From positions 1 through 37,097 of the IMG/VR virus record IMGVR_UViG_3300042691_014954: a stretch of 37,097 nucleotides of DNA. One strand, written 5' to 3'. Positions 29,283 through 37,097 of the stretch are shown in pieces. The DNA is from a virus. Within the stretch, counting starts at the first letter, position 1; the number at the start of each line of letters is the position of its first letter. A program made the position numbers and the translations under genes. The notes below the pieces were generated by a model, which saw only the letters and a list, made by a program, of their open reading frames with translations, was not told the DNA's origin and searched no databases.

Positions 29283-30002
29283 TTAAAACGTTCCGAGATC
29301 TATTTCTAGATCGGTTGGGACTATTATAGTTCCCATGTCAAAGTCACTGTTGGAAACAAGAAATTGTAGAGCATTGTTGAATACATTTGTATAAGTTCCA
29401 AAATCAAAAGAATACAACGCACTCACTGATTCAAAACCATTGTAGCCCCAAAGATCTCCATTAAAATTGTTAGCAGTAATGTTCCCGTTAATTGTTATAT
29501 TACCAGTACCGATAATATTATTTGTGTTTAAATCTAGATTCTGTAATAAAAGATTTCCTACAGGATCAGTATTAATTGTTATTGTTTTACCGTTAACTTC
29601 TAGATTAGTGTTAACCCCGCCTACAAAAGTTAGGGTTGTATCAGAAGTATCAGCACCAATTATTATACTAGCTTCTGGTACCGAAACTTTAGTAAAAACA
29701 TTTTGTAACGGAGTAGAAATAGTAATATCGTTGGAATTTTCTGTAACTGTTATGTTAGCAGAACCTTTTATAGACCTAAATTCTAACCTATCTGACTCCG
29801 TTTCCGGAGCAATAGTTGCGTCGCCGTTAGCGTTTGATTTTCTTTTGTATACAGCAGCACCGTCGCCTAAACTGCGTCCTGCTAGAACTAACTCGCTGTT
29901 TAACGATAAAAGGCTATTATTAACCTTTTGAAAAGCCGTGCGTAGATCGTCACCGAGCCCGTCGTTAACTAAATTTCCTATGTTTACTGTTTCTATAGCC
30001 AT
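29283..30002 (-). CDS. short fibre-type structural protein
   Basis: 239 residues. The N-terminus includes VNDGLGDDLRTAFQKVNNSL, the same helix type as in 24700-25290 and 31685-32590. A middle beta region has VGGVNTNLEVNGKTITINTD, and the repeat-like LNTNNIIGTGNITINGNITA is close in style to the MTD-type fibre downstream. No catalytic motif. A GATAAATA late promoter lies about 20 bases upstream of ATG 30002. Likely a tail-fibre or adapter subunit made in quantity. Confidence 0.75.
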   Translation of the reverse strand: MAIETVNIGNLVNDGLGDDLRTAFQKVNNSLLSLNSELVLAGRSLGDGAAVYKRKSNANGDATIAPETESDRLEFRSIKGSANITVTENSNDITISTPLQNVFTKVSVPEASIIIGADTSDTTLTFVGGVNTNLEVNGKTITINTDPVGNLLLQNLDLNTNNIIGTGNITINGNITANNFNGDLWGYNGFESVSALYSFDFGTYTNVFNNALQFLVSNSDFDMGTIIVPTDLEIDLGTF

Positions 30003-30021
30003 AATTATTGTTTCTATCTAA

Positions 30022-30029
30022 TATTTATC
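30022..30029 (-). promoter_or_regulatory. T4-type late promoter GATAAATA
   Basis: GATAAATA on the minus strand, about 20 bases before ATG 30002 and overlapping the stop of the subtilase gene. It would start late transcription of the fibre genes from 30002 onward. Confidence 0.6.
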
Positions 30030-31683
30030 CGCGTCTTCTAATACGTAGGCGTGGATATATGTTACCTGCAGCTGGGCGTTGATCGTAACTAACATCTGGA
30101 AAAGCTGAGCCTTGCTGTGCTCTTTCTATTGGAAAATATAGATATCTGTTTTTACTATCTCTAAGATTGGTAAAATCTCCGTAGTTTCCGTTAGTAGTTC
30201 CTATTTGCCCTGTTTTACATTTTTCAATTAGGTAATCGTATAATTCTTCAGGAGTAAAATTAGGATATCTACTCATAATACAAGCAATTACTCCTGCTAC
30301 TTGCGGCCCAGACATACTAGTTCCTGATATTGAACCTAGTTTAAAAGTAGAGTTTCTTGGATCATCAGCTAAGGTAACTCCAAATTCACTGGCCGCTGTG
30401 GAATTGTAAACTGCTGATATTATATTTTGTCCAGGAGCCCATATATCTATTCTGTCACCGTAATTACTAAAATTTGTTTTATATTCTTGCGTAGAAGTAC
30501 TTAATGCTCCTACACAAATAACTCCTGCGGCTGCTCCTGGGCTAGATCCATTAGAATGGTATAATACCCCGCCATTGTCTGTAATGCTATTATTATAATC
30601 TGGATGAGTAGGGTCGTCAGTAACGTACCAATAACTATTTCCAGCCGAAGCTACGACAATGATTCCATCATCAATAGCATCAGCAATGTCTGCCTCCATA
30701 GCAGGATATCTTGCCGGAGTTCTATAAAGAAAAGTTCCTGCAGGTACAGGAACACCGTTGTTTTCTAACACAACTCTTTTGGCCGCGGTAGTTTGTCCAA
30801 CTACATTAGTTGTACTGCCGCGATATGTAACTTCGTTTATACTTGAAAGTGATATACTGCCGTAGCTATAACCCCAACTGTTATTTGTGACAGTAGGATT
30901 TCTACGTCCAGTAACTGGATTAATTGGTTTACTGTTATGCCATGCTCTAAGAAAATCAAATAGGTACAACACCCAACCTTGAGGTTGACTCCAACTAGGA
31001 TAATCAAATTCCATATAATAGATATTAGACTTTCTAGCCCAGCCTTGAGTATTACCTGCTGTTGTGCCTGCGGTATGTGTTCCGTGATTACTACTAAAGG
31101 AAGCGTAGCTATATGTTCCTAAACCACTTAATCCTACTTCTGCTTGATGTTGAAACCAATCGTATTGAATAACTCTGGTACCGCCCGAGCCGTCTTCATT
31201 ACGAGCAAACTCGGGATGAGCAGGATTTATATGGGCATCAATGATCACAACATCTACATGTTCACCTGCAGAATCTGTAGATATAGCAGTTTGTAATTCG
31301 TTGAATAATCCATTAGTACCCCAATCGTTAGTTTGAATCCCGTTTACAATTCTAGCTAACCCCCAATTTTTATCAGTAGATTGAATAGCTGTGCTTTTTT
31401 CAAATTTTCCAGTCTGCTTCCAGAAGGGAGTTGGCTCCATACCAAGATCTTTGGGTAATCTAGAAACTCCCGCTACACGAGGATCATTTTTTAATAAATC
31501 TGCTTCTTGGTTGGTAAGATAGTAATGAGTATTTCTGCTAATGTGTCTTCTACTGGCTACCGTTACAGATCGATCTGGAATATATAGATCGCCGCCAGGA
31601 GTTTCCATATCGTTATAGAATTGAGGCAAGTCCTCTTTATTTTTAAGAGTTACTATATATTCGTAACGATCTATTTCAGACAT
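30025..31683 (-). CDS. subtilisin-like serine protease within the tail cluster
   Basis: 552 residues, family S8. Catalytic residues are Asp149 (VVIIDAHIN), His200 (NHGTHTAGT) and Ser456 (GTSMSGPQVAG), with oxyanion Asn349 (VASAGNS). Residues 8-75 (EYIVTLKNKEDLPQFYNDME through ADLLKNDPRVAGVSRL) resemble the I9 propeptide that folds and inhibits subtilisins, so it may be made as a zymogen. There is no signal peptide, so it would stay inside the cell or join the virion. The C-terminus is basic (RLRIRRRG). It sits between fibre genes, pointing to virion assembly, maturation of fibres, or attack on host surface proteins. The protease call is firm; the target is unknown. Confidence 0.93.
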   Translation of the reverse strand: MSEIDRYEYIVTLKNKEDLPQFYNDMETPGGDLYIPDRSVTVASRRHISRNTHYYLTNQEADLLKNDPRVAGVSRLPKDLGMEPTPFWKQTGKFEKSTAIQSTDKNWGLARIVNGIQTNDWGTNGLFNELQTAISTDSAGEHVDVVIIDAHINPAHPEFARNEDGSGGTRVIQYDWFQHQAEVGLSGLGTYSYASFSSNHGTHTAGTTAGNTQGWARKSNIYYMEFDYPSWSQPQGWVLYLFDFLRAWHNSKPINPVTGRRNPTVTNNSWGYSYGSISLSSINEVTYRGSTTNVVGQTTAAKRVVLENNGVPVPAGTFLYRTPARYPAMEADIADAIDDGIIVVASAGNSYWYVTDDPTHPDYNNSITDNGGVLYHSNGSSPGAAAGVICVGALSTSTQEYKTNFSNYGDRIDIWAPGQNIISAVYNSTAASEFGVTLADDPRNSTFKLGSISGTSMSGPQVAGVIACIMSRYPNFTPEELYDYLIEKCKTGQIGTTNGNYGDFTNLRDSKNRYLYFPIERAQQGSAFPDVSYDQRPAAGNIYPRLRIRRRG

Positions 31684-31684
31684 T

Positions 31685-32590
31685 TTAAACCTCTAATTTT
31701 ATTAAAGATAACGTCACTGTTACAGTTCCAGTAACAGCGTCAGTATTAGTTACTCTCACATACACGTCGGTAGTAGGAACAGTTTCATCATTGAATCCAA
31801 TAATACTTGGCGATATTAAAACTGGGTTGGTACCGTCAGTGATTGCTTCAGCTATAACTCCGGACCCCGGCAACGGATCGTCGGTGATTAGTCTTGAAGT
31901 ATCGGCAAACCTAGCAGCCTGTGATGTATATACTCGAACCCATGCTGCTCTGTTTGTTAATATTTTTAACAATGCATAACTCTTAAATCCCACTAAATCT
32001 AAATTTTCTGAGGCATTAGTTGCTAAACTTCCACTAGTGCCAACAGCAGTTGTTCTACTTTCCAACCCAGCACTAAGCAAATTGCCAACATCAGACAATT
32101 GATTAATGTCTGTAGGTATTTGATTATCGACGTATGTTTTTACAGCTAGTTTAGTAGCTAATGTAGAATTATCGTTGTCAACGGCAAATGTGGTATCTGT
32201 ACTAATATTATCAACTAATACTCCAGAATCTAATTCTATAGAAGTAACTGATAGGACACTAGGAATAGCTGGAGTAATACCGCCAATAGTTGAACCTAAT
32301 GGTAAATCTACAATACTGCCCGAAGAAGTAATTACCGCAGTCCCGATGTGTAATCCGGTTGAACTTACATAGATATTGTCCCATTTCTTACTGCTAGATC
32401 CTAGATCATGATCTTCGTCAAAATCTGGTATTAAACTCGATCCAAGAGATGTTAAGTCAACACCGGACCCACCAATACTAAGATATAACTCAGTAAAGTT
32501 ATCGTTGATCTTGGCAAATATTGATTCAGTCTCTCCACCAAATTTTTCCCAAGTCAGCGGGGGTGTTATTGATATTGTTCTCTGTGCCAT
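31685..32590 (-). CDS. structural fibre or adapter protein
   Basis: 301 residues. The N-terminus WEKFGGETESIFAKINDNFT has the adapter-type helix shared with two other small structural proteins. FDEDHDLGSSSKKWDNIYVS matches a common fibre motif (LGxxxKxWxxxY), also present in the MTD-type fibre (YDLGAPLKKWNTVY). The C-terminal 130 residues form a beta domain (ALLKILTNRAAWVRVYTSQA). It directly follows the giant fibre gene and precedes the subtilase, two bases apart. No enzyme motif. Confidence 0.75.
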   Translation of the reverse strand: MAQRTISITPPLTWEKFGGETESIFAKINDNFTELYLSIGGSGVDLTSLGSSLIPDFDEDHDLGSSSKKWDNIYVSSTGLHIGTAVITSSGSIVDLPLGSTIGGITPAIPSVLSVTSIELDSGVLVDNISTDTTFAVDNDNSTLATKLAVKTYVDNQIPTDINQLSDVGNLLSAGLESRTTAVGTSGSLATNASENLDLVGFKSYALLKILTNRAAWVRVYTSQAARFADTSRLITDDPLPGSGVIAEAITDGTNPVLISPSIIGFNDETVPTTDVYVRVTNTDAVTGTVTVTLSLIKLEV

Positions 32591-32592
32591 TC

Positions 32593-35500
32593 TTATAATC
32601 TCCCTACAGCAACTTCTATCAGGCCGATATAATCACTGTCATAGTTTTGTAATGCTTTTCCAATTATTGTACCAGGCTGAGCAACCTCGCCTGCCGAAAT
32701 AGCAACACCTGATATTGAACTTGCAATTATTAAATCGCCTTTGTAAACTTTTCCTACTACTTTACATGGCACACGTCCCTGTAAAGCTACGCAAGATCTA
32801 GTTCCTTGTAATCCCTGGTTCATTGTGTATGCTGGGTTAGTAGTTACTACACCGGCTACTCTGGTAGTTCCTTGTTTGGTTGAAGCACGTACTTCGGCAT
32901 CGCCACCAAATTCTAAAACAGTTCCTGGTTCGTATTCTTTGTCTGAACTATACCACTCTGCTAAGTCGGCCCATGTGGCTTGGAAAGTAGCCCCAATATC
33001 TAAGGTAAATGTACCTTGTACAGTGGCAGCACTACTACCTCCACCTGCTTTTAATATCCCCCCAGAAATATTTAAAATGCCACCGCCACCTGTAGAATTA
33101 TAGATTCTGTGTTCTTGAGCATAGTATTCTGTTCGTTTGTTAGCAGCACTATTGCCATCAACTAATACAATACCTAATCCACCGTTACCATTTCTTAGAA
33201 CAGTTTTAAAAGCATTGTCGCCTGTACTTTCAATAGCTCTTTGTAATATAGTTGCAGTTGTACTGCCAATAGTTGCTCTAATACCCTTAGGATTACTAAT
33301 ACTAGCAGTATCAGTGACTATAGTAATGTTGTCATTAGTTAAGATACCATTGGTAGTTATAAGGTTAGCTGAGAAATCACCGTTAGCATCTCTCTGTACT
33401 AGATCATTACTGCTGTTAGCAGAACCGTAGCCAATGGATGTGAAGCTGACGTCTGTAGGATCATTACTAAGGTCGGTTCGTACTATCACACCTTCTAACG
33501 GTACATCAAACTTAGATAATCCAAAACCGTCTCTTATAATAGTTCTAGCATCGATTGGTACAGGACTGCCTATTACGGAACCAGCAGTTGGTAAAGAACG
33601 TCTACCTAGTAGTTTAGTGCCGCCACCAGCATAGGTAGTTTCATCTGTAGCGTCATACACAGCAGGATCGATATAAGCAAGTTTGTCAAATGTAACACCC
33701 GTTGCTACACTGCTTGATGGTCTTAGTTGTAAGAAACCTGTGTTTGAAATTTGAAACTCTGTGGTCTTAGCACCGCTAAGAATACCGGGCTCTCTTACTT
33801 TAGCATTACCACTAAGCACACCAGTTAAGCCTGTAATAGGAATATCAAAAGTGTTTGTAGTAATGCTTACAGCCTTCCAGCGTTTGTTAATGCCTGACAG
33901 CGTTCCAGTAGTTTCGCCTAAGATCTCAATACTGTCATTTTCGCTAATACCATGTCCGTTAGCAGTAAATCTAGTAAAACCCGATGGAACTCCAGTAGTT
34001 GTATATGCTGTGATTGTAAATCCATCAGCAGCAGTATCGCGGATATAATTTAACTGAAGTTTATGTTGTAAAATTGCAGCATCGTAGTTTATGTCGTCGT
34101 TGACTATAACGTTATCGTTGATAGTTGAAACAACAAACGGATCAGTCGGTGTTGTTGTGTTTAAAGTAAATGTTAACGCACCAGTCATTGTAGCATGACT
34201 AAACTGACTGTCAGTGCCAGTAAATGCTAATATGTCTGCTCTCTGTATAGCATAAGTTGGCGTACCTAATGCCGGTCTCCAATAGTCTGGACCATCTTCT
34301 ACGTTACCTAGCTTCATGAAGAACTTAGGCACAGCTTCTGTGTCACCTACAGCTCCTCTTCTTGGAGCAGGTAAGTTACGTAGAGTGTTACCGTCCATTT
34401 CGATAGTACCTTTAACTGCCAGTGAACCATCTAAAGCTAGATAACCTGGACCTCTTAGACCGTCTGTAACTCTAACACCAAAGTGATTTAATCCTAATCG
34501 CTTGTCAATATAACTTCGAATAGCATATTCAGTTGGAACAGCCTGTGGGTCAGCCGCACCTTCGCCGCCCATAGTAATGTCGTTGGTAAATTCAAAAATT
34601 TCATTACCAGAGCGTAACTTGAGAGAGTCAATACCTTTCAAGTCGATCTTAGCATCAAGCGTAAGTTTACCAGTACCTTGGTCAACAGCAAAGAAGTCAC
34701 CAACTTTAAAGTTACCGTTTTGGTCAGTACTTACATAGAATACACGACCTGTAGTTACTTCAACTACCTGTGCTTCAACGTCCGGCTCGTTAGCTGGCTC
34801 ACCAAAGATATTACTTGGATAGTTAGTATCAGCATAAGAACCAGTACCAATGTCTAAGAAGTCATGACCAGTGGCTCGCATGGTTGAAATGTTAACAGTA
34901 ACAGTACCTGTAGCACCTGCTCTAATACCTGCGTCAAACGATACATTTGTACCGTTGGTTTCTAATGGAGAATATGTTAATCCACCTAACACTGTTAGGC
35001 TAGTAGCAACTCCTAGAGAACTAGAATTTACACCTAGAGTTAAATCTTCATCACTGTAAAGCTGAAGTTCCATCCTCACTGCTTTGGCTACACCTCTTGA
35101 AATAATAGCTTCTGTAATATCTCCGCTGCCGCCTACATCATTTACTGTAATAATAATATCGTTGGTAGGAGTAGCACCACCTAGGCTAGTACCTAAGATT
35201 CTTATAGTGTCTCCAATTTCATAGCCTGTGCCTGCCACACTAACTTGTATATTTTCGTAAACAATACTGTTAGTTCTTGTGATAATAAATGTAGCACCAA
35301 CACCGCCACCAGTAGCAGGCACTACATTAGTACCTCCAATAGGTCCGTGATTAACATTGCTTACAACATTCTTAACATAATAATTAGAGCTATTAATTTT
35401 AACTCTTCTGCCATCGGATAAGTTATGATCTGCTGTTAAGGCTAATTGAGCAGGTGAAGAACCTGTGACTGTAAAACTATATGTTCTAGAACTTTCAATT

Positions 35501-37097
35501 AATGGTTGAGTAACATTTCTAAAGGTAATGATACCAAATATATTATTTGGGTCTAGATTATTAACTTCATAATCTGTGATTTCATACATAGAGTCCTGGA
35601 AACCAAAGATCATACCACCTGTGCCAGTAGTTGATCCATCATAGATCATAGCACCAGTAGTTGGGAATACCACACGTTTAGAATCTCTAAAATTCAGAGC
35701 CTGGACGATTACACGATCATCACCTAGTTCTCCAAATCCCGCAGGAATATCAAACTCAGGAGTATCTTTTAAGATAGTGAGTTTAACATATTGATAGCCA
35801 TCTCTAGTAGTAATAATTTGATCGTCAACCAAAGCATCAATATCATCGTACTGGTTAAAGCTCAATAATCTAATCGCTGTGCCTGTATTCTCACTAAAGA
35901 TAAGAGCAGTTGAAGGACGTACAGCAACAACTTCCTCTTTGTCTGATAGAACAAATTCTTCGTTGCTTCTAACAATTAAATTTTTACCAGGAGCAACATA
36001 AACCGCTAGGCCGGCATTGGCCGCAACAGTGCTTAACTGTAATTGTGCTACACCTGTAGGAAGACCTGATATAGTAACAGTTTCGACAACATATGATCTT
36101 TGACCAATAGTTGTTAAAGTATAAATTGTGCCATCGCCGTTGCCTGTGTTGGCTGCTGTAAATTTATCGCCTACGGCATACACTATAGCACTAGTTCCAG
36201 CCGCAGCATTCCAATCTGTAGTTCCTAACGTTGCAATTTCATATTCAGTGCCTACCTGTAAAGAGGTAGCAGGATTAATAGTATCGGTTCTATCACCGGT
36301 ATGATCTATGTCAACAATACATCCTGCTCTAGGTAGATATGAATAATTAGTTACCCAGATAGTATCGCCATTCCTTACATTTTCGATTTCTAAAGCTACA
36401 TTTTCATAGGCCTGTGCTATCTGTATCATTGGGAATTTCAATACTACAGAATCTGGTATTTCGTTAGGATCAGCACCTTCAGCTTTAAGACCAAATACTC
36501 CGTGAGCTGATGAACCGTTCAGTGATCGAATCTGAGCTCCGTTGAGAGAATAGAAGGCTGTGTAGCAATAGTAAGTAAACACAGACACTTGCTCAGATAA
36601 ACCGTTATTGGTACAGAAGATACCATACCCCATGTCGTTAACTTGAGTAAAGTCATTGCCCAACATAGACTTATTACCAGCTGTGCTGAGTACTACTTTA
36701 CCGGTAACGTTTTCTAAGAACTCCAATACAGCAGTCTTGATTGTTTCTTTAGCAGCAATTACTTCAGTTCTAGCTGCTAACTTATTAGCATCTTGACCTA
36801 TAATAGTTGGTAATACTTCTGTAACCGGTGTGTCATAGTCGTCATCGGCAACATAGTCGATTAAGATATCTGTGAGGTTTTGTAAAGTAGTTCCCTCTGT
36901 GGCAGTAGCTGCAGGATTGCTAGTATCTTGTGTTAAGGTGTTACTAGATGATTTAGTCCATGAAACGGTATCGTTTTGTACAACATAGAATAACACTGTT
37001 CTTAATCTTGTGAAAGCAGACGCCGTAATTACTTCTTGATCTGGTACAAAACTTTCTCCATCTCTATAATATGTTTCACCATTGTTTTTAGTCTGAC
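32593..37097 (-). CDS. giant tail-fibre/baseplate structural protein, 5' end cut by window
   Basis: At least 1501 codons. The frame stays open to the window edge; the codon at 36996 is an internal GTG, and upstream residues such as NNGETYYRDGESFVPDQEVI continue the protein, so the true start lies outside. The visible part is a long mosaic of beta domains with Thr/Gly/Asn-rich sequence and no enzyme motif. The C-terminal 130 residues (ATWADLAEWYSSDKEYEPG, then RVAGVVTTNPAYTMN) form a separate domain typical of phage fibre ends. It ends two bases before the next structural gene. Probably a fibre or baseplate-attached protein that contacts the host; the exact T4 counterpart is unclear. Confidence 0.82.
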   Translation of the reverse strand, partial: QTKNNGETYYRDGESFVPDQEVITASAFTRLRTVLFYVVQNDTVSWTKSSSNTLTQDTSNPAATATEGTTLQNLTDILIDYVADDDYDTPVTEVLPTIIGQDANKLAARTEVIAAKETIKTAVLEFLENVTGKVVLSTAGNKSMLGNDFTQVNDMGYGIFCTNNGLSEQVSVFTYYCYTAFYSLNGAQIRSLNGSSAHGVFGLKAEGADPNEIPDSVVLKFPMIQIAQAYENVALEIENVRNGDTIWVTNYSYLPRAGCIVDIDHTGDRTDTINPATSLQVGTEYEIATLGTTDWNAAAGTSAIVYAVGDKFTAANTGNGDGTIYTLTTIGQRSYVVETVTISGLPTGVAQLQLSTVAANAGLAVYVAPGKNLIVRSNEEFVLSDKEEVVAVRPSTALIFSENTGTAIRLLSFNQYDDIDALVDDQIITTRDGYQYVKLTILKDTPEFDIPAGFGELGDDRVIVQALNFRDSKRVVFPTTGAMIYDGSTTGTGGMIFGFQDSMYEITDYEVNNLDPNNIFGIITFRNVTQPLIESSRTYSFTVTGSSPAQLALTADHNLSDGRRVKINSSNYYVKNVVSNVNHGPIGGTNVVPATGGGVGATFIITRTNSIVYENIQVSVAGTGYEIGDTIRILGTSLGGATPTNDIIITVNDVGGSGDITEAIISRGVAKAVRMELQLYSDEDLTLGVNSSSLGVATSLTVLGGLTYSPLETNGTNVSFDAGIRAGATGTVTVNISTMRATGHDFLDIGTGSYADTNYPSNIFGEPANEPDVEAQVVEVTTGRVFYVSTDQNGNFKVGDFFAVDQGTGKLTLDAKIDLKGIDSLKLRSGNEIFEFTNDITMGGEGAADPQAVPTEYAIRSYIDKRLGLNHFGVRVTDGLRGPGYLALDGSLAVKGTIEMDGNTLRNLPAPRRGAVGDTEAVPKFFMKLGNVEDGPDYWRPALGTPTYAIQRADILAFTGTDSQFSHATMTGALTFTLNTTTPTDPFVVSTINDNVIVNDDINYDAAILQHKLQLNYIRDTAADGFTITAYTTTGVPSGFTRFTANGHGISENDSIEILGETTGTLSGINKRWKAVSITTNTFDIPITGLTGVLSGNAKVREPGILSGAKTTEFQISNTGFLQLRPSSSVATGVTFDKLAYIDPAVYDATDETTYAGGGTKLLGRRSLPTAGSVIGSPVPIDARTIIRDGFGLSKFDVPLEGVIVRTDLSNDPTDVSFTSIGYGSANSSNDLVQRDANGDFSANLITTNGILTNDNITIVTDTASISNPKGIRATIGSTTATILQRAIESTGDNAFKTVLRNGNGGLGIVLVDGNSAANKRTEYYAQEHRIYNSTGGGGILNISGGILKAGGGSSAATVQGTFTLDIGATFQATWADLAEWYSSDKEYEPGTVLEFGGDAEVRASTKQGTTRVAGVVTTNPAYTMNQGLQGTRSCVALQGRVPCKVVGKVYKGDLIIASSISGVAISAGEVAQPGTIIGKALQNYDSDYIGLIEVAVGRL

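Noticed and set aside
36996-36996. Start of the giant fibre protein at 36996
   Set aside because: The codon is GTG inside an open frame that continues to the window edge without a ribosome site; the gene is cut by the window.
1-37097. tRNA genes, CRISPR arrays, integrase or insertion sequences
   Set aside because: Looked for on both strands by eye; no cloverleaf, spaced direct repeats, transposase or integrase motifs were seen. A tRNAscan run would be needed to exclude tRNAs formally.

Overview
The window is a continuous 37 kb piece of a T4-like (myovirus) double-stranded DNA phage genome. It encodes a T4-type replisome (family B polymerase, gp45-like clamp, gp44 clamp loader), a gp31-like GroES, a DsbA-like DNA-binding protein, a large tail-fibre cluster and late promoters of the [G/A]ATAAATA type. 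The sequence is AT-rich, almost every gene lies on the minus strand, and neighbours commonly overlap by 1 to 20 bases. Gene content (PhoH, peptide deformylase, MazG-like protein, IscA-like protein, GroES, ClpA, DnaJ) fits marine or freshwater T4-like phages. No photosynthesis genes are seen, so a cyanophage is not indicated. An outer-membrane-type spanin lipoprotein suggests a Gram-negative host. Both ends cut through genes: a TGT/DpdA-like gene at 1 and a giant fibre gene at 37097.

Layout, read in the transcribed (minus) direction from high to low coordinates. (1) 37097-24700: structural genes, with a giant fibre protein, small fibre or adapter proteins, a virion-type subtilisin with a propeptide-like N-terminus, an MTD-type fibre and an Ig-like fibre. 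(2) 24700-19756: an overlapping operon with a DnaE-palm-like fragment, GroES, MazG-like protein, a PBP-type DD-peptidase, a cytidylyltransferase, gp44 and dCMP deaminase. A sigma70-type promoter inside the gene at 24458-24700 could uncouple these from the late genes. (3) phoH (19031-19771) is the only plus-strand gene; it has a structured leader and converges on that operon. (4) 18886-15677: a late unit starting at a GATAAATA promoter and ending at a strong terminator, carrying the lysis cassette (GH19 endolysin, i-spanin-like, o-spanin lipoprotein, EF-hand membrane protein). (5) 15615-11363: DnaJ, peptide deformylase, ClpA and an unknown, behind a sigma70-type promoter embedded in the preceding terminator. 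(6) 11301-5287: a second late unit of 12 genes bounded by a GATAAATA promoter and a terminator. Many of its products share a short M-[KR]-x-[KE]-[ED]-[FIL] N-terminus and several end in short Tyr/Trp/Cys tails. They include a HAD phosphatase, a nucleotidyltransferase and an IscA-like protein. (7) 5200-1: DsbA, a membrane protein, DNA polymerase, sliding clamp, an unknown and a TGT/DpdA-like protein, with sigma70-type promoters before dsbA and the clamp.

The most striking non-coding signals are: two tandem 5-bp/8-nt-loop hairpins with identical loop pattern and different stems directly upstream of the polymerase Shine-Dalgarno; two promoters whose elements sit inside the terminator of the preceding operon; and a roughly 45-nt hairpin in the phoH leader. 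The longest gap without a gene is 144 bases (18887-19030), so there is no unexplained gap above 300 bases. No tRNA, CRISPR array, insertion sequence or integrase was recognised. All family calls are by eye from motifs; none was tested by a database search.
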